Of a DNA stretch of 64,000 bases, positions 1-15,000 are shown in pieces. Source of the stretch: Rotaria sordida (lineage: Eukaryota > Rotifera > Eurotatoria > Philodinida > Philodinidae); contig CAJNOL010000010.1 in NCBI GenBank assembly GCA_905250125.1, positions 59,702-123,701 of the forward strand, given 5' to 3'. A program made the position numbers and the translations under genes. The notes under the pieces were generated by a model. The model ran no database searches, was not told the origin of the DNA, and saw only the letters and a list, made by a program, of their open reading frames with translations. Every line of letters starts with the position of its first letter. Position 1 is the first letter of the stretch.

Positions 1-2447
1 TGCTATAAAGAATAAGTCCGAGCAGGATTACAAATTAGGAAGAGAATGGCGGAAGCTTTCTCTTCCTAAAATCTGCGAACTTTTTGCAAAAATTTTTATA
101 GTCTCTCGAGAAGCCATGATAGGAAGGGAACTTTAGTTCTGCTTCTGAGAGATATTAATATGAACATGCTTTCTCTCAGACAAAATACCATAGAGAGTCT
201 ATGATTTCGGCATCTTCTGTTTGATTTCTGCCAGAAAGACCAAAAAAGACACTATTTGAAATAAATTTTTATATTTTTTGGCGCATTTTCAGTCCCTCCT
301 ATCTTCAAAAACAATCGGAAACTCTGAGCTCAAGATTGAGAAAAAAAAAGAATTTCTCATGTGTATACAGTTAAATTATCTATATCGGAAAGAGAAGCGT
401 TACTTATACGGTCGAAACCATCGATATACTGTTGTTTTCATGAGTTAATGGTATGAACCGATAGCATCAAGTCATTAGAATGAACTGTTCAGTTATAATC
501 TGCATCATTAACCAAGCAAATAATACGAAATACACGCCGAAAACGTAATTTAAAATTGTGATATCAAATTGCTTAGCTATTGCACTATTTGTCCTTTCTT
601 CCATAACTAGCCAAATATCTACTGAATAACACGCAAATCATTCAATAACTAAAATCTCTTAAAACTTTTAGATTTTATATGCACGTATGCAATTTCATAC
701 GTTAACGATGTGATTTTGCAAAATTAAAATGCTTATATCTCTGAACTTAGGCTTTTTTAAAAGTTAGCCTTCATGTTACAGATGTATGTCGAGTCGCTCT
801 AGATACTATGGAAAACTCAGCTCTATAGGCATTAATTCAGCCGAGTTATTATTGGAAAACCAGCGTCAGCGATGTGAAACAAAAATAAGACACAGATTTT
901 CACTACGCACGTTTCGATTAATAAATTCTACAAATTCAAACAGTATTTTTGAGAACTCAATAGTGTGTTTTGTAGAGAACTCGCCAGGCTACAAAATCTC
1001 TATGCAAAGTTAATTCCTGAACATGCTTAGATTTTTCAAAAAACAATTGCGTTTATTCGTTGTTAGCGAGGTGAGTGAATACGAATATAGCAGCGAAAAA
1101 TTTTCTCGTAAGTGAATGAGAAGTTCAGAAAACCAATTTCAAATCATACACATCCTTCTTGAGAATCTCAAAATGATTGTGTAACAAAAAGTCTCATTCT
1201 AGGACAATTTCAGTCCTCTGAAAAACAGATTCTTTAGGAGGAATTTTATAGAGTTCAATCTTGCTGAAAATTTTACCATAGATATAGTTTATGACGTAGA
1301 ATCTATGCTGAAATTCTTGAATTTTTCCATCATAAGATAAGAGAATTATTCAGTAATTACACTTTAATTAAATAACTAATTAGCTAATTGAGTTTGATTA
1401 AATGTGAGCTGGAAGTATTAATAGTTTTCACATTTATACATTGGGAAAGAACTTGTTCAAAAAAATAACTCGCATGAAGAATCAAACTCAAATCGAAAAT
1501 GATCATGTCTCGTTTTCTCTGCTTTTTGCCCATATATCCATGATAGACTATAATGTAGATTCCTATCAATAATTAAAAGTCCATTTATCAATAAAATTAA
1601 ACCAAACAACCAAGAGAAAGAATATAAAAGAATATATGGTGCAATGTATCAAGAAATACTATAAAGCTTTCCAAGATTCATACTATATAATGCTGCCAGA
1701 AGTGATGAATTTAAAATTAATCTATTAGGTTCTATAACAACGTATTTTGTCGATGTACTTTTTCGTACGATAGAGAGCATACTATGAAATGTCATTCTTA
1801 TTTGATTGAAAGAAAGAAAGTACATCGGAGTTTTTCTCTTGTGTGTGGTTGGTTCTAATTGACATTGATTATTATAGGTTATTTTATCAATAACGAATAC
1901 TTCGAATAAGAAAAGTCAGAGTAGTTTCTCTAGTTATCTTAGTTATTTATTGGAAAAACATCTCTTTTTAGATACTCACTACCTTTTTCTTTTTTTTTAA
2001 ATCTTCATACGAGAAATTTCTTAGAATTTTTAAAGACTTTGATATTTCATAGAGATTGATATGAATTGTGTATAAAATCAATGTGATTCTACAAATTTCA
2101 ATGACTTTGTTTCTTCAAATAGATAAGTTAATCAACTGTATCAATATCTTATATCAATAATCATTTCTTCTCGAAAAGTAGATTATTCCTTGTCTATGCA
2201 TCCAAAATTCATTGAATAAAAGCTTATCTTCTACTATTGATCAATAGCGAACTCTAACCATTGTTTCTCTTTTCGATTGGTTAATTCATAACAGACTACC
2301 CATCGACAATTAGTATTCAAATTAAAATCACTACCAACTGATTTATACAAAAAAAAAGAATATTTTTAATTTCTATGTAATTAAATAATTATAATAAATT
2401 GATAATCAATTTCTTTTTTTTTCTATAGATAGTCATATTTAAAAAAA
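1..2447. other. Intergenic, no gene recognised
   Basis: AT-rich DNA with scattered short open frames of no recognisable content. The first 300 bases are slightly richer in GC and contain short self-complementary stretches around CTCTCGAGAAGC (about 103-114) and GCTTCTGAGAG (about 139-149). A short inverted pair, CGATGTAC (about 1752) and GTACATCG (about 1820), encloses about 60 bp. A splice-acceptor-like pyrimidine tract ending in TATAG lies at about 2410-2428, 19 bp before the UQCRQ start codon. Confidence 0.5.
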
Positions 2448-2816
2448 ATGCGTTTCTCATTACGACGATTAAGTATGACATGGGGTCAGATTGGTCATCA
2501 ACGTGGAAAAGTAAAGTTTTTTTTTATATTCTCATTTAAATAATCTATTTTGTCACTTCTCATACAGGTTGAATATACACTTTCATCCCATGAACAAAAT
2601 CCATATGCTGGTGTTTTTGGTGATGTTACATATCGATATTATTCTCGACTTTTAAAAACAATTATCACTATATGGGTGCCTAATATGCTTCTCGGTTATT
2701 CAGCTTATTCATGGGCAAATTGGGAATATGATCGTTGTACACGAAAAATTCCTCGTCAATTTGTGAATGAAAAACTACCAGAAAATGAAAAAGATGTAGC
2801 AAGTGGTGATAAATAA
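2448..2816 (+). CDS. UQCRQ: Cytochrome b-c1 complex subunit 8 (UQCRQ)
   Basis: Small single-pass subunit of respiratory complex III in the mitochondrial inner membrane. Exons 2448-2510 and 2568-2816, phase-0 intron (GTAAAG...CATACAG), predicted 103 aa against about 82 in mammals. Family features seen: a basic N-terminus followed by WGQIGHQRGK, then the YTLSSHEQNPY segment (matching the YSLSPFEQRA region of the family), a hydrophobic helix IWVPNMLLGYSAYSW at about residues 63-77, then the charged WEYDRCTRKIPRQF tail. The extra length is a hydrophilic C-terminus (about 15 residues). The ATG follows an acceptor-like TTCTATAG by 19 bp, suggesting a 5'UTR intron or spliced-leader addition. Identity is firm from the ordered motifs; exon boundaries are by hand. 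Confidence 0.9.
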
Positions 2817-5092
2817 CAGATAATTAATTGTCCTATAAAGCCTATTTCTATCTTCTTTCTTTTTTTGTTATTCATTCCATATTTTTTTATAACTATATAG
2901 TATCCTGTTCAACATATCATTTTGTATTTTTCGTTTGTCTAAATAGAAAGATAAATAATCGATAATGAACAATTCAATGATTTGTAATTGCAAATCATCA
3001 TTATAAATTTCGACATATAAAGTTTTTTGAATTATTGAAAAATGCCGTATATATTTATGAATATGTCAGATTTAAAAGTCAATTTTTTATTTCTGAGAGC
3101 AATTTTAAATGAATAATCCTCTCTATGCAATTGATTTATAAGATTTTGATTCAAAAATGTTGTAAATAATTATTTATAAAAATCAATGACGACATAAAAT
3201 TTGCTCAGAAGTATTTTAATCAAATTTTGAAATACAAACTGATCATTATTATATAAGATAATATTATCATTTCAATTTAGCTACATATTTTGTAGGGTGT
3301 GAATGTGGATGTAGCTGGGTCTGTTGGTAAAAAGAGATTGACATCCACATCTGTTTTCTCTATCATCGCTAGAGAGCTGCGAGGCGTTCTAGACCTATTA
3401 GAGCCTAAAATTTTTGTTTCTGACCTGTTCAGATTTATATTCACATTTAATTTCAGTCCCGATTTGTATTCAACTTCAAGTCTGAATAGAGAAGAGCTGA
3501 TGCCAGTCTACTCACGTACAGCGTTTCGACATTAGATTGACTATTTTCTAACGATAGAAAGTTCCCCAAGTGCGAGTCTTCGGTTCCAATCAGCCGTGTG
3601 TCAGTTTGTACAATTCAACGAGCCGATTACGATGGCATAGGGAGTTCTTTCTCGTAGAATTTCTTTAAGGAGTTAGATCGGTCTTGACTTTAGCAAAAAT
3701 GATTACGAGTAGTTATTTCGAAAACTAAAATTTTTTTGTGTTAGTTAAATTCTCAACGTTGAAAATTTTAATATTAGATGCATCTTAATTGACTGTATAC
3801 ATTCATACTATTTACATTATGAGCGTATGAAATTCAACTATTGTTTCAAAGTCGATCACGTTTTTCTGAGAACACTATTTTAAAGACGTAGTAATTAAAG
3901 CATTACCAGATATCTTAATTTCAATAGTCTGCATGCTATTTAGTTGTTTTCTCGCATATTTATGTAAAAAAATACAATTGATAGAACAAATTATTGAAAC
4001 ATAATTAACGTGTATTTTTAATAAATGTTTTATATAGATGAACATACAATTGACATCGGGTGAATCTTGAAAAAATAGTTGAATTCTATATATCCACAGT
4101 ATTGGAGATATTAAAATATTCAAAGTATAGACACAGTTAGAACTTCTATTTATGTTGATTTTATGGATGTATATAGTCAATTAAGACATATCCAGTGTTA
4201 AAGTTTTCAATGTTGAGAATTTAATTAATACAAAAACTAAGAGTTCTGAAATAACAGCTCCTAGCCATTTTTCTGAAGTGGACATTGACATAATTTCTCA
4301 AAGAAAGTCTATGGGAAAGAACACGTCATGTCATCACGATCAGCTCATTAAACTGCACAAATTGACATAAAGCCGATGGAAGCCAGAGGCACACTCTTGG
4401 AGATCTCCTCTCGTAAAAAGAAGCAATCAATAGCTGAAATCTTAATCCTTCATTAGGTCACGCACATAGAAGACACAAGATATTTATGAAAAAAACCTCA
4501 GATAGAGATGCAGTTGGATCGTAGATCTGCAGTTCACTAATTATCGTTATCACATTATTAAATTTGAAATTCATTTTGTAATTATTTTTATTTTCACCTG
4601 TTTGTATATTCACAATCTTTCATTCAATTTAAAATTAATCCAAGAAAACTTCGAATAGTTTTAAAATGTATCTACATCATCAAACTTGTAAGGAAAATCA
4701 TTAACAATAAACCAATTCAATCTCTTCATAAAAATGAAATAAAATTGAATAATAATAAATTTTTTCAACTTTGATATTCATTATTATTTTTTTTTTTTGT
4801 ACAATCTTCCGGTGAATGTTTGTCTATACGTTTACAGAAAATATATCACAGCTACATTCGTTTGTTATGTTTTGAGCGACAAATAGACAGCAAAAACAAA
4901 AAATGACATGAAGAAAATGATTTATCTGACAAATACATTTCATTGACGCACACATACATTATACAATACGGTGCTTTCAAATTTTTATTCTCGACTAGGA
5001 CAACGAATAATAAACGAACATAAACCAAAGTTAGAGAAAACAAGAAAAAAAAAACAATTTTTCTTTTGTTCTTTTTTTTTGTGACATGAAAT
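2817..5092. other. Intergenic between UQCRQ and NUDT21 3' end
   Basis: Holds the foldback element at about 3565-4400 and otherwise AT-rich DNA. The open frame at 3299-3535 (+) lies next to that element and has no recognisable content. The part from about 4800 to 5092 is probably NUDT21 3'UTR, because it lies directly downstream of its stop codon. Confidence 0.5.
3565..4400. repeat. Diverged foldback (inverted-repeat) element
   Basis: The stretch from about 3565 to 3830 reappears as its reverse complement at about 4130-4400. The clearest match is TTAAATTCTCAACGTTGAAA (near 3746) against the complement of the segment near 4210, followed on each side by CTTAATTGACT and CAT-rich DNA. Arms of about 260 bp surround about 300 bp of spacer. 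There is visible divergence (I estimate a fifth to a quarter of positions), so it is old. No transposase frame is present, consistent with a non-autonomous DNA element. The ends and any target duplication are not resolved. Confidence 0.7.
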
Positions 5093-7034
<1,942 letters not shown>

Positions 7035-8241
7035 TTATTTAAGATTTGTTATTCCTAATAATTTACTAACAAATAATGAAACCCAAGCAACATTCATTGT
7101 CAATGATATTACTTCATGTGGTATATTTCCAATAAATGCACACTTTAAATAAATATGATCAGTAAATGTTGCTGTTGTAAAACAAACAGCAAATGCACCA
7201 AGAAATGATCCAAAACCAATTAATGCATAACAAAGCCAATCAATATTTGGTATTTCTTGTCGTTTACTCGTCCATAATGATAAACGAACACCAAGAGCCA
7301 TTGAAAGTATTTTTAATACTTGTTCAATACATAATTGACCTGCTATAACATTTTTTTTATCTACTTTAACATCAGATGCATAATAAAAAATATCTATTAA
7401 CCATTCACTAGTTAATGTTTGATATTCATTACAAAAAAAAATTAAAAAGAAATTTATACAGCCACATAATAAACCAGCTAAACCTGGTGGTAAATAATCT
7501 CCATGATATAATAAATCAAATAATTCTTCTGATGAATGTCCTGGTGATACTGATTGTTCACTTGTTTCAAATATAAGTAATAATAATATACTAACTGAAA
7601 TCGTTATAAATCGTGCTATATTATTTAAACTTTGTTTGTCAGTTGACATTGAAGCTAAAATACACATACACATACACATATACATACATAAAAGGAAATT
7701 AATGAGTATTTTTTTTTTCATTTAATTAGAAAGAAAAATATATCTTACGAGGATTATTTGGATCATTATTAATTCGTGAACCAGTCGTTCGACTAGATAA
7801 AAATCTCCCCAAAATAGAATAAAAACCATAAGCTATGTAACTAACTGCAATACAATAAACAAATACAATAGGATCTATAGCTAAATATATTGGTAAATAT
7901 GATGGACAAAAACCAGTTAATACCATTGATAAACCTAATAAAAAACTACCTATTTGTATATCCAGTGTATTACGACTTTTATAACGATTTTCTACAGATG
8001 CATGTGCTAATAAATATTTATTTGGTGATAATTTACTTAAAAGATAAGGTACACTTAAAAAAATAAAACTTGTTGCAAGATAAAATTTATATAAATCAGT
8101 TTTTATAAGTAAAATATTTCGATCAAATGTATATGGATAATAAAGTTTACTTTTTTCATATATAAATCCATGTAATGTATGAAGAATAATACTAAGTATG
8201 AATGTTTTATTGAAAATTTGTTTTAAACTATCGAACAACAT
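7035..8241 (-). CDS. Polytopic membrane protein, YeeE/YedE-like transporter
   Basis: Exons (minus) 8241-7749 and 7654-7035, joined in phase 1 to give 370 aa. The protein is mostly hydrophobic, with about eight or nine membrane segments. The N-terminal half has the order expected of YeeE/YedE (bacterial thiosulfate/sulfur-compound transport) proteins: HGFIYEKSKLYYP (24-36), a helix after LIKTDLYKFYLATSF, then QIGSFLLGLSMVLTGFCPSY (96-115) with Cys112 in the position of the family's G-x-CPG motif. The second half has YLPPGLAGLLCG and the GFGSFLGAFAVCFTTA segment where the family normally has a second Cys-containing motif; there it looks degenerate. It could instead be another solute carrier. 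Function, substrate and membrane are unknown; the gene structure is secure, the family is tentative. Confidence 0.5.
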
Positions 8242-9069
8242 TTTTGATTTTTGTTTTAAATTATTTATCGAATCAAAGATATTGACTCTTTCTGCGTTAT
8301 TTTGTTTACTTTTTTATCATTGGACTTGCCCTCTAAAATTACGCAGTCATGCATGACGCATATGTTTGTATACTTATTAGGTTTTTTTTTATTGGTAAAT
8401 TGAAATGAAAATATATTCTTGTAATTAGATTATAGTATAAACAATAATTTTAAAATATATGCATATTTTATTTCAAATGAATAAGCAAGCTCTTGTTTCA
8501 TAGAATTAGTATCTGATAAGATTGGTTTTTTTTTTGTTTTTAATCGGCATAGTTTTTTCTAATCTTGCTTGTTTTCACAGCATCAAACTCCAGTATACGT
8601 TATGCTAAACATGAACGAAGAAGAAAGACTGCCGTCGATCTGCAATAGTTGTCATTACTATTTCTCTTGTCATTCTTTCTTTTGCTTGAAGGAAAAAGGA
8701 AAGAGGATAGAGATAGCTAACGCCCAATCTTTGTATGCCGGCATTGTATGCACGCTTCTAAAGCCAGCATAGACTGCAACCACCAACATTACTACCACAA
8801 CTACCACCATTACTCTCAGCACACGGGAACAAAAAAGAGGATCTTTTCAGTTCTCTCGAGGACGATGCCGTGCGTCACTCATCATAGAACATTTTTTTTT
8901 TCAAATTACGTTCGAAGAACGGGTATCGAGAGAAAATCGGAGAAAGAGAGAAAAACAAGAGGAAGACGAATCAAGCTTACTCATGTAAATGTGAGTGTGT
9001 GCAAGAACTACAACATATTAATGTTGATATTATCAAGTGCCTGTGACGTTGTTGTTGAATCGTATCATA
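8242..9069. promoter_or_regulatory. Divergent intergenic region upstream of RIM
   Basis: Separates the start codons of the membrane-protein gene (minus) and RIM (plus), so both promoters should lie here. A pyrimidine tract ending TTTTCACAG near 8571-8579 looks like a splice acceptor and may mark the start of the mature RIM 5'UTR. The frames open at 8569-9146 (+) are GC-richer than the surroundings but are probably 5'UTR, because the conserved RIM protein begins at 9070. Confidence 0.4.
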
Positions 9070-12000
9070 ATGCACCCTCAGGCAGTAGTATCAACAGAAG
9101 CACAGCTTCGAGCATCATCTCCAGATTTCTCTTCACTTTCATGTGAAGAACTTGAACAATTAGAACTTGTTCTACAAAAACAAGTTTTAATTGAAAATGA
9201 ACAAATACAACGTTTAGCTGGTTTACGTCGTACTATGATTCATCTTCAACAAACAATTGAAAATGATCAAAAAAGATTACGAACTTTATCATCATCATCT
9301 ATTTCACATAATTCTTCACCAGTACAATTAAATCACTCTATATTAACATCATCGGATATTGTCGAATGTTATATTTGTTTGTCAACAATTGAACTTCAAA
9401 CAAATAGTTTTAAGCTTTCATCACCTATTCTTTGTGCTGATTGCCATCGACCTGTATGTCGACGATGTGGAAATTATACATCACCGGAATCCACTCCATC
9501 ACATTATGCAATACATTTAGAAAATCAAAATTATGCATCAAAGTGGCGTTGTCGTATGTGTATTGTACGCCGTGAAGTTGTTCGGAAGTCTGGTACGTGC
9601 TTGAATAAAGGAAAATAATCAGAAAAAAAATCTATATATTTACTGAAAAAAATGAATGAAGATGTCTTTTACATATATAAATAAGTTCAGATTTCTTTGA
9701 AAATAAGATGCATAGAAAAACTAGTCAAAATTAATTTATTTTTCTCACGAATAATTATAACTTTCCTCTTTTCTTGGCTTTTTTCCTTTTTTCTTTTCTA
9801 CTAAAAGAGAGAAGAAGAAGAAGACGAAGAACAAGAAGAAGAAAAAGGTGTCTCATCAATAAATGACACCTTTACTTGTCTTAGCTATTCTTTTGATCTA
9901 ACTCTTTTTCTTTTCCAAAATATTTCATAAATAAAACACAAAAGATAAGAATGAATCTTTTTCGAGGTACATGGAATATGAATGAAGATGAAACACCTAA
10001 TCAATCATCTGTACGTTTATTACAAAAATTAGCTGCTTATCGTGCATCAATGGCTTCAATATCAGTATCATCATCATCACCATCACCACAAAATGATCGT
10101 CAATCATCAATTCTTACTGAATCAACAAATTTTTTTTCACGCCTATGGCGTCCATCTACTCAACAATCAACACCATCACCAACTTTAATTGCTTCACATG
10201 AAGCAAAGTCATCATCATTTGATCATATACCTGAACCATGTTCTACATCCATTGATGTATCTTCTACTTTATCATCACCAGCTATGTTAAATCGTCGTAT
10301 GTCATTCATACGTAATGTATCATTGAAAAATCCGTCCTCTAATCAAACTTCTTTACAACCATCATCTATAATGATAGTACCTTCAAAAATGCCATTATTT
10401 CCAGCACAACTGACAACATCAAGTACAGTAACCGATCCTTCATTCGAAGATATAACATTTGAACAACAATACAGCATAAATAGTGAATTATTATCTCAAA
10501 ATTTAGAAACAAATATTAATAGTAGTAATCTTCGTTTAGTTGATGATCAAGATTATGAAAGAAATTCTCAACAACAATCATTAACATATGATGAACGACA
10601 TAGAAAATTAGATTTGATATCAAAACCAATGAAATCATCTGTTGAACAATTATCATCATTACCTATGAGAATTATTGAGCAACATCATCATGATAGTCTT
10701 CCTTCATCGGAACCTAGTATCGATGTTAGTACGGTAAGTTCAAGTCATCTTTAGCAATTATTAAAAAAAAAATAATAATAAATTTCAAATAATTATTCGA
10801 ATATTATTTGCATTTTAAGATAGTTACGTAGTCACTAAAGTAGAATATACTTCGTCATAGGAATAGTTATTTATGTCCTTGTCCTGTCTGTCATAGAAAA
10901 AAAGCATACGCACGGACAGGTAGGCAGAAAATCGTAGAAATATTTTTTTTTACTGAATGCTCACGCCTGAAGAACAGGAAATAAAAGAGAAAGAAATAAT
11001 GATACAATACAACATCGATGTTTCTCGTTCTAGATACTTATTTAGCATTAGTATTTATTTTTTTTCCGCTTCATAATTAGTCACAAGTCATCCAAAGGAT
11101 GAAAGAAAAAAAGCAAGCAATCAAATATATCTATACCTGTCTGTCATATTAAAAAAAAAACAAGCATTTATGCCATTTAAGATATGCAAATGAGAAATAG
11201 TCTCAAATGAATTCTCAGATGATATTTATATTCATTTAGAAATTATTCGTTAAAATTTCTGCATGAGATGAAGATTGACGTGAAGACTCTTATTAATCAT
11301 CATAAAATATCAATTTTTTCTTTTCTTTTTTTTTTTGAAGGAAAGACATATCCAAGAAAATTCATTTCTTTTTATTTCTTGTTTTTTTTTCTATTAGGTT
11401 ATGGATTTTTCTTCTATTTCCATGTTAACAGGACAATCACCAAACAATAGTACCACAGAACCTTTATTAATAGAAAATCAATCAGCATCTGTTGATGCAC
11501 CTAGGACAGATAATAATAATCGTCGACGAACAAGTCGTACAAATTTAAGAAATTCAGATTCATGGGCACGTAAAAGAGCATTATTGCATCGTGGTTATCA
11601 ATGGACGACAACATTAAATAGAGAACCTCTAATAAATAATAATAATAATAATAATAATAATAATCAAATAATAGAAAATCATTTTTCGAATAATATAAAA
11701 CCTTTATTAAATTCTATAAATAAATCATCAACACATACAAATCAAGAAGAAAATTCTCCATTACTTGAAACACCAATGTTAATAGATTCAAAATCGAATC
11801 ATATTTCTCATAAATTATTTCGTCGACGACAATCATCTCGTCGTTTACCAGAAATACCTGCCCTTAGTATAAGTAATAAAAATGTATCAAATAATGATTC
11901 AATAACAGATGATTTAACATTAACATCATCATCATATTCATCAACCGAATGTTCATATCAACCAATACGAGAAAATTCTCTTAGTAATTATTCAAATCGT

Positions 12001-15000
12001 TCAAAAAGCATTGATTCAGAATCATCAATTAAAAGTCGTTCAACACATCCAACATTATTACATACACATCAAACACTAAATGCCAAATCAATTGATATAT
12101 CAAATTTAGCACGACGAAAACCATTTCTTGCTGTTAATAATACTTTATTACCACAACATTCACTTGATTATCCATGTATTGTTCGTAAAGCACAAGATTT
12201 ATCAGATATTGTTCGAACACGAATGTTACATTCAAAATTAAATAAGCAACAACAAGGAAATAATTTTTCTATAAGTCTTGAACGTGAACATGTACCAAAA
12301 GTTCCAAGAAAAATTATCATACGACAAGATAATAGTATTGAAATTGCATTAAGGTAATTTTAGAATTCTTTTCACAATATTCATTTGCATTTCCTATACT
12401 AAATAAGTCATTTTTTCTTTTTTCAAACAAATCTCAATTAATAATTGATTTGAGATTTTTTTTTATCTCGTTTTTTTTCAAATACATTGAATAATTTTCA
12501 CCTTTTTTCTTTTAAAAGACACCCACCTAAACTTCGACGAAATACTCTATCAGAAGATTATTATTATGGTCATAATCCAGAAGCTGATTATGGTATAGCA
12601 CAATCTGGTAGTGGCGTATCAACACTTGGTTTACCACTATCAGCTTCGATGTCAGGTTCAACAAGTGGTGATCGACGTAAAACAATTGAAACATGTGAAA
12701 ATATTTATTTACATGCTGAAGAAAGTTCAAAATTACGTGCACGTACACCACCATCAAATCCACATAGAATATTACTTCATCGAGATAAAAATGATACATC
12801 AATACGAACAAATGGTCTTGGAATGCGTATTGTTGGTGGACAAGAATGTGAAGATGGAAGTCTTGGTATAAATTTTTGTTATCTACCTAAAAATTAAAAT
12901 AAAAATGTTTTATTTTATTTTTTTTTCCTTCTAGGATGTTTTGTAACAAATATTTTACCTGGTGGTCCAGCTGATGTTCAAGGTAATATTGAAGTTGGTG
13001 ATCAAATTCTTGAATTTAATGGTAATTCTTTAATTGATTCAACTTATGAAGAAGTTCGTATGTTACAAGATCAATGTGGTGATATTGTACAATTAGTTGT
13101 TCAACATAATAATATTCGATTACAAATTAATGGTGGACAAACTTTATCATCTATTGAAATTTCAAGACATTTTGAAACTGTACCACGTTTAGCATCATCA
13201 ATGACACGAAAACGGCGAAATTTACCTCCATTACCATCTTCATTATCATCATCATTTGCTAAACAACCAAAACGACAATTATATGAAACAGTTGAAACAC
13301 TCGAAGTACCAAATGTTAAAGAACTTAAACCAATATTAATTAATCGTGGACGTTTATTAGGTAAATTATTAGATATTTCAAATAAAATAACTCATATAAT
13401 AGAAGTTCTTTTTTTTATGAATGAATGAATGCATGAATGAATGAATGAATGAATAAATCTTTTGATTCTGAATAGAATTTCCGGTTTTATTTTCTTGTAT
13501 TAAGGTAACAAAGCGGATTAGTTCTTTTTCTTAATAAGTAGATTATTTCCTATCCACTTATTCATAATTCATATTCAACAATCTATTATTTATAGATTTT
13601 ATTTAAAACAATATTCATTTAACAAAAAAAAATAGTTACATCTCGTTATCAACATAACTTCAATAGGTTTTTTTTCTTCTTTTCATTAAGAAAAAATAAA
13701 TAAGCTAAATATATATTTTTTCACTAATAAGTTTTTACAGAAGTCAACAATGTGGAAAAAAAATAATACTTCATATGAATTCATATAAATAATCTTATCT
13801 ATTCATGCATATATACTTCATTGAAAAGAGAAGATAAATGAAGAAAGAATTAACGTTTTTATTATCTATTATTTTATATAAGAAAAAGGTTTTCATTAAT
13901 CATTATTTATATCAACTTAAATGTCAAAAGCAAAAAAATAAGAAAATTAATGAGTCAGTAATCTAAAACAAAAAAACAATAAGAATCAAGTCAAGTAGTA
14001 CGATTTGCATCCATCAATGGAATTATGCATTTCCTAATTGATATCCGGATCTTTTCCTGTTAAATAGAAGTTCGTAAAATATGGCGACATTTTTTTTTCT
14101 ATTTAATTTGTTTCCGTATCAAAAAGAAAAGAAAAGGTTATCTCCAATTTATTTGTTTCTTATTTCCTTTTTTTTTCTTAAGCTCAAATTTGGCATGATA
14201 TTGATGATTTGAAATTAGCTTTAACAATAATTCAAGCAAGTAATCTACCATTACGATCGAATGGTGATTTACCATATGCATATATAACTGGTAAAATGTT
14301 ATTTGAAGATCGTGGTTTTGATATGTTTGAAACAAAAGTTATACATTCATCAAATCCAGCTTATAATGAAACATTTGTTTTTCATGAAGTTGAAACAGTT
14401 GATGTGATTCATCTTGAAATATATCTTTGGGATAAAAAAGATTATATGCAAACAAATAATAAATCTGTTACAACTACAAATATTAATAATGATAATATGA
14501 ATGATTCTGATGATTTTATTGGTATGATACAATTACCATTAAATGAAGCTAATCTTGAAGATGAACCACGTTGGTATGAATTACGTGATCGTCAAACACG
14601 TAAACCATCAGCATCAAGTGTTACATTTAAATCATCATCAGTTGAAAGTAATGAAAGTTTTCGTAAAAAGGCACCATTATTAAAGTCAACTAAACGTCAT
14701 CAACGTACGAAATCATCAGCTGATTTATTAATACGTACATTAAATCGTTCAACAACAACAAATAAATGTGAAATCAAATCTGATTTATCACCAACAAAAC
14801 GAAAACATTCTATTGTACAATTTCTTAATCATTCACCGAATAGAAAAAATTTACATCGTGCAAGTATTGCTGATCCGATAACACCAACAATTATAATGTC
14901 AAAGAATGATAATAATAATAATGACGATGATGATGATGATGATGAGGAATATAATGATGACGATGATGAAAATAATCAACAACCAAAACGTCAATCAATA

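Noticed and set aside
8569-9146. Frames upstream of RIM as separate genes
   Set aside because: Basic, repetitive content without homology; they end within the RIM exon in another frame and fit 5'UTR better.
12527-12871. His/Val/Tyr-rich frames on both strands
   Set aside because: Shadows of the RIM exon 12519-12865 in other frames.
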